This document shows, one piece after another, positions 8,850 through 15,977 of a stretch of DNA of 37,371 nucleotides. Below the pieces are notes generated by a model. That model worked only from the letters and a program-made list of their open reading frames with translations, made no database searches and was not told where the DNA came from. The position numbers and the translations under genes were made by a program. The stretch comes from Winogradskyella sp. GTDB lineage: Bacteria; Bacteroidota; Bacteroidia; Flavobacteriales; Flavobacteriaceae. Location of the stretch: NCBI GenBank assembly GCA_028383925.1, contig JAOEWO010000024.1, positions 1-37,371 on the forward strand. The letters are read 5' to 3'. The stretch's first letter is position 1, and the number at the start of each line of letters is the position of its first letter.

Positions 8850-9623
8850 ATGAAAATTTTCAGCACCATTAACAGCAAAATTTTGTTAGTCGTTATGTTA
8901 TCTCTATCCTTAGGGTCTTGTAGTGATGATGATAGTATTACTAAAGATTTAAACACGGTAGAAGCAAATTTTATAAGTACAGTAAATTCTAGAACAGTGT
9001 CTTTTGTAAATATATCAGATAATGCTACAAGTTATTTTTGGGATTTTGGTAACGGTACCACATCTACTCTAATAGAGCCTGTTCTTGTATTTGATGACGG
9101 TACGTTTGTGGTTACTCTAACTGCTTTTGGTAGTAATGGTGAATCAGACACGCAACAAGATACATTTGTTATAGAAAATATTTTTGATGGTGGTTTATTA
9201 ACCAACGGTGATTTTGAAAACGGAAGTGATTCATGGATTGTAGGTGTAGATGATAATAGCCCTGCGCCAATAATAACAGAAAACAATAACACGTTTTACC
9301 AAGTAAATGTTACAAATCCTAACCCAGCACAACCGTTTTTAGTTAACGTAAGTCAAAAATTACCAATAACAGCTGGTGTAACCTATATACTCACTTTTGA
9401 TGCCTGGTCTGATCAAGATAGAGATATCATAGCAGGTATAGGCTTAAGTGGTGGTAATTTTGCAAATACCGTACAAACTGTAAGTATTAACAACACACAA
9501 CAACAATATCAACTCACTTTAGAAGCTACAAGTTTTGGTGCACCAGATGCTAGAGTCTTATTTGATTCTAACGGACAAGCAGGACTAGTTAATATTGATA
9601 ATGTGTCTTTAGTGGCACAATAA
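8850..9623 (+). CDS. PKD plus CBM4/9-like lipoprotein
   Basis: This 257-residue lipoprotein has lipid-Cys in LGSCSDDDS, an acidic surface-export type stretch. A PKD domain spans about residues 35-108 (SYFWDFGNGTTS, GTFVVTLTAFGSNG). A CBM4/9-like beta-sandwich follows from about 112 to 257 (LLTNGDFENGSDSW, then GVTYILTFDAWSD, ending VNIDNVSLV). There is no catalytic domain. It lies 15 bp after the GH16 gene and may act as a detached binding module for that single-domain enzyme. It is the last gene of its block, followed by a hairpin at 9644. Confidence 0.82.
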   Translation: MKIFSTINSKILLVVMLSLSLGSCSDDDSITKDLNTVEANFISTVNSRTVSFVNISDNATSYFWDFGNGTTSTLIEPVLVFDDGTFVVTLTAFGSNGESDTQQDTFVIENIFDGGLLTNGDFENGSDSWIVGVDDNSPAPIITENNNTFYQVNVTNPNPAQPFLVNVSQKLPITAGVTYILTFDAWSDQDRDIIAGIGLSGGNFANTVQTVSINNTQQQYQLTLEATSFGAPDARVLFDSNGQAGLVNIDNVSLVAQ

Positions 9624-9643
9624 GTTTTTAAAAACCACAAATA

Positions 9644-9675
9644 ATACGGTCTTAAATAAATGTTTAAGACCGTAT
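9644..9675 (+). terminator. Perfect 13-bp hairpin, probable terminator
   Basis: ATACGGTCTTAAA (9644-9656) and its exact complement (9663-9675) flank a 6-nt loop. It starts 21 bp after the stop codon of the PKD-CBM lipoprotein gene. No clean T tract follows (TATTATCTAATAAA), so termination may be partial, allowing read-through into the gene at 9739. Confidence 0.6.
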
Positions 9676-9695
9676 ATATTATCTAATAAAATAGT

Positions 9696-9717
9696 GTCAC
9701 GTTTTAGTTATAGTGAC
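9696..9717. promoter_or_regulatory. GTCAC-N12-GTGAC inverted repeat upstream of the phosphorylase gene
   Basis: Two 5-bp inverted half-sites lie 22 bp before the TTG start at 9739. The position would suit an operator, but half-sites this short can arise by chance and no second copy was found. Confidence 0.2.
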
Positions 9718-9738
9718 GATAAATAACCCTAAATAGCA

Positions 9739-12700
9739 TTGGAAAAAATTATTCTTAATAAAGACGTTAATCTACATCACGTCACAATAGACAACGAAAA
9801 ATATTTCAAAATTTCTAATAATGACGAAATGCGTCCATTTTTTATGAGCATAGTCAGTGATTCTAATCATTGGATGTTTATATCTAGTAATGGTGGCCTT
9901 ACCGCAGGAAGAAAAAATTCTGAGTATTCATTATTTCCTTATTATACAGACGATAAGATTACAGAATCAGCAGAAATTACAGGGAGTAAATCTATATTTC
10001 AAATTACAAAAAATAGCGTTACTAAACTTTGGGAGCCTTTTTCTCAAAGGTTTGAAGGCTTATACGAAATCACTAGAAACCTTTATAAAAACACCTATGG
10101 AAACAAGGTGATTTTTGAAGAAATTAATCACGATTTACAAGTCACTTTTAGATACCAATGGAGCTCAAGTAATACTTATGGTTTTGTAAAGAAGTCTAAG
10201 TTTATTAATGATTCTACAGAAGCTATTAATGTTTCAATTTTAGACGGTATTCAAAACATCTTGCCTTATGGTGTAGGTAGCGATTTACAAAACGCAAGTA
10301 GTAACTTAGTAGATGCCTACAAAAGAAACGAATTAGAAGAAAAATCTGGTTTAGGTATTTTTGCATTAAGTGCTATTATTGTTGATAAAGCAGAGCCTAG
10401 TGAAGCTTTAAAAGCAAATGTGGTTTGGTCTTTAGGCTTTACAAACCCCAAGTATTTACTGTCTTCACTTCAGTTAAAAGCATTTAGAAAAGGGGTTTCT
10501 TTAAAGCAAGAAACAGATGTAAAGGCAGAAAAAGGAGCTTATTTTTTAAATGCAGACATCAACTTAGATGCCTCAGAAAACAAAGAATGGTTATTTGTAG
10601 CTAACGTTAATCAAGACCATGGAGCTATTGCAGATTTATCTCATAACATATTAAATGATAAATCTCTTGAAGCTAAAATACAAGAAAACATATACGCTGG
10701 TACCACGCATTTAATAGAGTTAAACGCAGCATCAGATGCCATACAACTCTCTGGCGATAACTTAAAAGATACAAGACATTTTGCCAACACGTTATTTAAT
10801 ATAATGCGTGGCGGAATTTTTGATAGCAATTATCAAATCGAAAAATGGGATTTTAAAAATTACTTAAAAAATGCTAATAAAAAAGTATCTAGAACTACTG
10901 AAGACGTTATAGTACAATTACCCGAAGTATTTTCAATTTCAGAGTTACACGAGGTAGCACACAAGCATTCAGACAAAAACTTTAGACGTCTTTGTTTAGA
11001 ATATATGCCATTAAAATTTAGCCGAAGACATGGTGACCCAAGTCGTCCTTGGAATAAATTTTCTATTAACACAAGAAACGAAACTGACGATTCTAAGATT
11101 TTAGATTACGAAGGTAACTGGCGAGATATATTTCAAAACTGGGAAGCCTTAGCGCATTCTTACCCTGAGTTTATTGAAAGTATGATTCATAAATTCTTAA
11201 ACGCCACTACTTTTGATGGTTATAACCCATACCGTGTAACTAAAGGTGGTTTTGACTGGGAAGCTATAGAACCAGACGATCCATGGTCTTATATTGGGTA
11301 TTGGGGCGATCATCAAATCATCTACCTCCTTAAATTTTTAGAGTTTATAGAAAATCATAAACCAGGTAAACTAGAAAGTCTTTTTAGTAAAGATTTATTT
11401 GTTTATGCAAACGTGCCTTATAAAATTAAAGGCTATAAAGATTTATTAAAAAACCCTAAAGACACCATTGAGTTCGATGAAGATTTAGATCATAAAATTA
11501 GAGAACAACGATTAGAGTTAGGTGCAGATGGTGCATTGCTTAGAGATGAAAATAGATTTATTGTTAAGGTAAATTTTATCGAAAAAATACTAGCCACAAC
11601 CTTATCAAAACTTTCTAACTTTATTCCCGAAGGTGGAATTTGGATGAACACCCAACGGCCAGAGTGGAATGATGCAAACAACGCATTAGTTGGTAATGGT
11701 GTATCTATGGTAACTTTATATTACCTAAGACGCTTCTTAAAATTCTTAGATGAGATTTTTGCTAAAACAGATATCGATTCTGTAGATGTATCTAAAGAAT
11801 TATTAGAATTCTTTACAAAAGTTTCTGCAACCTTCAATACTCACAAAGCAATTTTAGAAGGTAATTTTAATGATGCAGATCGTAGAAAAGTTTTAGATGG
11901 TTTAGGTAAAGCCGGCAGTGATTATAGAAACCAAATTTATAACGCAGCATTTTCAGGAAGAAAAGCGAGTTTGTCTATAAACGAAATAAAAGATTTAGTA
12001 GAAGTTAGTTTGGCTTATTTAGAACATTCTATTAGAGCAAACCAACGCGAAGATAATTTGTTTCATGCCTATAACTTAATGACGATTAAAGACAACGGAG
12101 ACGTTTCTGTATCTTATTTAAGTGAAATGTTAGAAGGCCAAGTAGCAGCATTAAGTTCTGGTTATATTTCTTCTAAAAAATCTTTAGAAGTTCTAGACGC
12201 ACTAAAATCAAGTAAACTATTTAGAACAGACCAGTATAGTTATTTGCTCTATCCTAATAAAGAACTAAAAGGCTTTATAGAGAGAAATACAATACCAACA
12301 GAAGCTGTTAATAACTCGAGTTTATTAAACAGATTATTGCAAGAAGGTGATCGTAAAATTGTAACAAAAGATATTAATAATCAATACCACTTTAATGGTA
12401 ACTTTAAAAATGCAAACGACTTAAAAGAAGCTTTAAATACTATTGAAGCGACTGACAAAAACAAAAAAGAAGTTTTAGATATTTTTGAAGCTGTTTTTAA
12501 CCACAAATCATTTACCGGTAGATCTGGTACGTTTTATGGTTACGAAGGCTTAGGGTCAATTTACTGGCACATGGTATCTAAACTACAATTGGCTGTTTTA
12601 GAGTGTTGTTTAAAAGCTATTAATGACAACCAAAGCGATGAAGTTGTAGGAAGGTTATTAGAACACTACTACGAAATTAACGAAGGTATAGGTGTGCATA

Positions 12701-13164
12701 AGTCACCAAAACTTTATGGTGCTTTTCCAACAGATCCTTATTCTCATACACCAGGTGGCAAAGGTGCGCAACAGCCAGGTATGACAGGCCAGGTAAAAGA
12801 AGATATCTTAAGCAGATTTGGTGAACTTGGTGTGTTTGTAAAAGAAGGCAAGCTCATCTTTAATCCATGTATGTTACGCAAAGAAGAATTTTTATCTCAA
12901 GCTAAAGTATTTAATTATATAGATGTTAATACCAAAGCTAAACAGATAGAATTACCAATAAATGCAATGAGTTTTACCTATTGCCAAGTGCCAATAGTTT
13001 ATAAAATAAATACTGAAAATAGTGTAAATGTAACGTGTAGTGATGGTGCTTTAAAATCATTTAATACACTTAGTTTAGATGAGAAAACAAGTACTCAGGT
13101 ATTTAACCGTTCTGGTGCTGTAACTCGCATAGAAGTAAATATTAAAGAAGATAATTTAAAATAA
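9739..13164 (+). CDS. GH149-type beta-1,3-oligoglucan phosphorylase, cytosolic
   Basis: The 1141-residue protein has no signal peptide. It resembles the GH94-clan phosphorylases. The key signature is PEWNDANNALVG, in which D645 is the candidate catalytic acid, as in the WND motif of GH94 enzymes. Other recognisable blocks are GGLTAGRKNSEYSLFPYYT near the N-terminus, WEPFSQR, SRRHGDPSRPWNKF, GYWGDHQIIYLLKF and the C-terminal GYEGLGSIYWHM with GKGAQQPGMTGQVKEDI. The length fits GH149 (about 1,100 residues) better than GH161 or GH94. The reaction would be phosphorolysis of beta-1,3-gluco-oligosaccharides to glucose-1-phosphate. Translation appears to start at TTG: an in-frame stop lies at 9730 and the first in-frame ATG is codon 31, inside conserved-looking sequence. 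It heads the block 9739-19260. Confidence 0.78.
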   Translation: MEKIILNKDVNLHHVTIDNEKYFKISNNDEMRPFFMSIVSDSNHWMFISSNGGLTAGRKNSEYSLFPYYTDDKITESAEITGSKSIFQITKNSVTKLWEPFSQRFEGLYEITRNLYKNTYGNKVIFEEINHDLQVTFRYQWSSSNTYGFVKKSKFINDSTEAINVSILDGIQNILPYGVGSDLQNASSNLVDAYKRNELEEKSGLGIFALSAIIVDKAEPSEALKANVVWSLGFTNPKYLLSSLQLKAFRKGVSLKQETDVKAEKGAYFLNADINLDASENKEWLFVANVNQDHGAIADLSHNILNDKSLEAKIQENIYAGTTHLIELNAASDAIQLSGDNLKDTRHFANTLFNIMRGGIFDSNYQIEKWDFKNYLKNANKKVSRTTEDVIVQLPEVFSISELHEVAHKHSDKNFRRLCLEYMPLKFSRRHGDPSRPWNKFSINTRNETDDSKILDYEGNWRDIFQNWEALAHSYPEFIESMIHKFLNATTFDGYNPYRVTKGGFDWEAIEPDDPWSYIGYWGDHQIIYLLKFLEFIENHKPGKLESLFSKDLFVYANVPYKIKGYKDLLKNPKDTIEFDEDLDHKIREQRLELGADGALLRDENRFIVKVNFIEKILATTLSKLSNFIPEGGIWMNTQRPEWNDANNALVGNGVSMVTLYYLRRFLKFLDEIFAKTDIDSVDVSKELLEFFTKVSATFNTHKAILEGNFNDADRRKVLDGLGKAGSDYRNQIYNAAFSGRKASLSINEIKDLVEVSLAYLEHSIRANQREDNLFHAYNLMTIKDNGDVSVSYLSEMLEGQVAALSSGYISSKKSLEVLDALKSSKLFRTDQYSYLLYPNKELKGFIERNTIPTEAVNNSSLLNRLLQEGDRKIVTKDINNQYHFNGNFKNANDLKEALNTIEATDKNKKEVLDIFEAVFNHKSFTGRSGTFYGYEGLGSIYWHMVSKLQLAVLECCLKAINDNQSDEVVGRLLEHYYEINEGIGVHKSPKLYGAFPTDPYSHTPGGKGAQQPGMTGQVKEDILSRFGELGVFVKEGKLIFNPCMLRKEEFLSQAKVFNYIDVNTKAKQIELPINAMSFTYCQVPIVYKINTENSVNVTCSDGALKSFNTLSLDEKTSTQVFNRSGAVTRIEVNIKEDNLK

Positions 13165-13175
13165 AATTAAAGATT

Positions 13176-14447
13176 ATGACCACAAGAGTAATTTTAATTA
13201 GCGGTATAGTAGCTCTGTTAATGCTCTCTTGTGGTCAAAATCAAATAAATAAAGCATCTTCAAATCAATTAAAACAAAAAGAAGTGACTGCTAAAGATAT
13301 TTTAGGAAACCCAGACTATTTGGCAATATCGTATGGCGGTTATCGCCAAAAATCTAGAGATATACAGCCTACTTTAAAAGAGATTAAGGAAGATATGAAA
13401 ATTTTAGCTGCCATGGGAGTTAAGATTTTAAGAACTTATAACGTACAGCTTAAACAAGCTCCAAATATTCTAAAAGCAATAACAGAGCTTAAAGAAACAG
13501 ATCCTAGTTTTGAGATGTATGTTATGTTAGGTGTATGGATAGATTGTAAAAATGCTTGGACAGAACTCCCACCAAATCACGAAGAAGAAAGTGAAGCTAA
13601 TGCTGGTGAAATAGCTCGTGCAGTAGCTTTAGCAAAACAATATCCAGAAGTTGTAAAAATTATAGCCGTCGGTAACGAAGCTATGGTACGCTGGGCAACA
13701 AGTTATTTTGTGCGTCCTAAAGTGATACTAAAATGGGTAAACCATCTTCAAGATTTAAAAAAAGAGGGAGAGTTATCTAAGGATTTATGGATTACCAGTT
13801 CAGATGATTTCTCTTCATGGGGTGGTGGTGACAGAACTTACAGAACACAAAATCTAGAAAAAATCATTAATGCTGTAGATTATGTTTCTATGCATACATA
13901 CCCTATGCACAATACCCATTATAATCCACAATTTTGGTTAGTGCCCGAAGGTGAAAATAACTTTACAGAAAGCGAAAAAATAGAGTTTGCAATGTTACGA
14001 GCTCAAAAGTTTGCAATGAAGCAATACAGAGATGTAAAAGCCTATGTAGATAGTATAGCGGTTAATAAACCTGTGCATATTGGTGAAACAGGTTGGGCAT
14101 CGGTGTCTAATGGATTTTATGGCAAAACAGGTTCTAGAGCTACAGACGAGTACAAATCTGGCAGATACTACGAGTTAATGCGACAGTGGTGCACTAAAGA
14201 ACAGATATCATGTTTTTATTTTGAAGCTTTCGATGAACAATGGAAAGATGCCGCAAACCCACAAGGTTCAGAAAATCATTTTGGTCTAATTAATCTAAAG
14301 GGTGAAGCAAAATATGCCATTTGGGATTTAGTAGAACAAGGAAAATTTAAGGGACTTACCAGAGACGGTAAAGCGATAAAAAAAACATTAAACGGTGATA
14401 AGAAAAAACTACTTGAAGCAGTAGTGGCACCACCAGTAAAATTATAA
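13176..14447 (+). CDS. GH17 beta-1,3-glucanase lipoprotein
   Basis: This 423-residue product has a lipoprotein signal peptide (LLMLSC, followed by GQNQINK with no acidic stretch), which points to the periplasmic face. The GH17 (clan GH-A) domain covers about residues 45-400. The acid/base candidate is E168 in AVGNEAMVRW and the nucleophile candidate is E304 in HIGETGWAS. YVSMHTYPMHN and CFYFEAFDEQWKD are further active-site loops. It differs clearly from the two GH17 domains downstream, which are shorter. It starts 11 bp after the phosphorylase gene and ends 4 bp before the GH30 gene, so is co-transcribed. Expected role: endo- or exo-cleavage of beta-1,3-glucan chains imported into the periplasm. 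Confidence 0.88.
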   Translation: MTTRVILISGIVALLMLSCGQNQINKASSNQLKQKEVTAKDILGNPDYLAISYGGYRQKSRDIQPTLKEIKEDMKILAAMGVKILRTYNVQLKQAPNILKAITELKETDPSFEMYVMLGVWIDCKNAWTELPPNHEEESEANAGEIARAVALAKQYPEVVKIIAVGNEAMVRWATSYFVRPKVILKWVNHLQDLKKEGELSKDLWITSSDDFSSWGGGDRTYRTQNLEKIINAVDYVSMHTYPMHNTHYNPQFWLVPEGENNFTESEKIEFAMLRAQKFAMKQYRDVKAYVDSIAVNKPVHIGETGWASVSNGFYGKTGSRATDEYKSGRYYELMRQWCTKEQISCFYFEAFDEQWKDAANPQGSENHFGLINLKGEAKYAIWDLVEQGKFKGLTRDGKAIKKTLNGDKKKLLEAVVAPPVKL

Positions 14448-14451
14448 TCTT

Positions 14452-15945
14452 ATGAAAATATTTAAGACCTATATTTTCCTAATACTAGTAACAGTTCTTA
14501 TGAACGCTTGTAAAAAAAAAGAAGCATTAAACGTTGAGGTCTTTGAGACATCAGCAAGTGGAAATAAACTAACTAAATTATCAGAGTTTTCAAAGTTAGA
14601 TTCACTTTCGGTTATAACCTTATTACCCAATAAAAAATTTCAAACTATAACTGGTTTTGGGGGAGCTTTTACAGAGTCTTCGGCCTACTTACTAAATCGA
14701 TTGAGTAAAAAAAATAGAGACGAAATTATAAAAGCATATTTCTCTAAAGAGGGAGCTAATTATTCGCTGACGAGAACACACATGAATTCTTGCGATTTTT
14801 CATTAAGTCAGTATTCGTACTCACCCGTTGAAGACGATGTTATGTTAGAACACTTTACCATTAAAGAAGATAAAGACGACCTTATACCTATGATTAAGGA
14901 AGCTATGGCAGTTTCAGAAGATGGGTTTAAATTGTTTGCATCACCATGGACAGCAGCACCTTGGATGAAAGATAATAAGGATTGGGTTGGTGGTAAGCTA
15001 TTACCAAAATATTATGATACATGGGCATTATTCTTTTCTAAATATGCAGATGCGTATGAGGCTGAAGGTATTCCAGTTTGGGGTTTTACAGTAGAAAATG
15101 AACCACACGGAAATGGTAATAACTGGGAGAGTATGCACTATACACCAGATGAAATGACCAATTTTGTACAACACCATTTAGGTCCAAAATTAGAAGCAGA
15201 TGGGCATGGTGACAAGATAATTTTAGGTTACGATCAAAATAGAGCAGGCTTAAAAGAATGGGTAGACTCTATGTATGCAACCGAAGAAACTTCAAAATAT
15301 TTTGATGGTACCGCAATACATTGGTATGAGAGTACTTATGATTATTTTCCTGAAGAACTACAATACGCACACCACAAAGCACCAAATAAATTTTTAATAG
15401 AAACAGAAGGTTGTGTAGATTCTGAAGTACCAGCTTGGCAAGATGACATGTGGTATTGGAGTAAAGAAGCTACAGATTGGGGCTGGGATTGGGCTGCAGA
15501 AGATGAAAAGTATTTGCATCCTAAATATGCACCAGTAAACCGGTACGCAAGAGATATTATAGGATGTCTAAATAACTGGGTTGATGGTTGGGTAGATTGG
15601 AACATGGTTTTAGACAAACAAGGTGGTCCAAATTGGTTTAAAAATTGGTGTGCTGCACCAATAATAGTAGATCCAGAATTAGACGAGGTTTACTATACGC
15701 CACTATACTACACTATGGCACATTTTAGTAAGTATATAAGACCAGAAGCTGTAATTATAGGTTCAGAAAAAACAGATGAAGACCTTATGGTAGCTGCGGC
15801 AAAAAACCCAGATGGATCAATAGCTGTTGTTGTCTTTAATGAGGGTAATACTCCAAAAAACTTCACTTTAAAGTTAGGTGAAGACACAAAACATATTAGC
15901 ATAAAAGCACAAGCCATACAAACTATTTTACTGTCTAATGATTAA
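14452..15945 (+). CDS. GH30 beta-1,6-glucanase/glucosidase lipoprotein (laminarin debranching)
   Basis: The 497-residue protein has a lipoprotein signal peptide (LMNAC, followed by KKKEALN, basic rather than acidic, suggesting retention in the periplasm). The GH30 catalytic domain covers about residues 55-410, opening with the family signature ITGFGGAFTESSAY. The acid/base candidate is E217 in TVENEP and the nucleophile candidate is E319 in LIETEGC. HWYE and WVDWNM are also typical. A C-terminal beta-sandwich (about 415-497, DGSIAVVVFNEG) completes the usual GH30 architecture. In laminarin PULs such enzymes remove beta-1,6-linked glucose side chains. The start lies 4 bp after the GH17 stop. 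Confidence 0.9.
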   Translation: MKIFKTYIFLILVTVLMNACKKKEALNVEVFETSASGNKLTKLSEFSKLDSLSVITLLPNKKFQTITGFGGAFTESSAYLLNRLSKKNRDEIIKAYFSKEGANYSLTRTHMNSCDFSLSQYSYSPVEDDVMLEHFTIKEDKDDLIPMIKEAMAVSEDGFKLFASPWTAAPWMKDNKDWVGGKLLPKYYDTWALFFSKYADAYEAEGIPVWGFTVENEPHGNGNNWESMHYTPDEMTNFVQHHLGPKLEADGHGDKIILGYDQNRAGLKEWVDSMYATEETSKYFDGTAIHWYESTYDYFPEELQYAHHKAPNKFLIETEGCVDSEVPAWQDDMWYWSKEATDWGWDWAAEDEKYLHPKYAPVNRYARDIIGCLNNWVDGWVDWNMVLDKQGGPNWFKNWCAAPIIVDPELDEVYYTPLYYTMAHFSKYIRPEAVIIGSEKTDEDLMVAAAKNPDGSIAVVVFNEGNTPKNFTLKLGEDTKHISIKAQAIQTILLSND

Positions 15946-15977
15946 CAGTATTAATGACTAACTAAACCAATTAAATT

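Noticed and set aside
9857..10111. + strand open frame inside the phosphorylase gene
   Set aside because: It is an alternative frame within a well-supported coding region.
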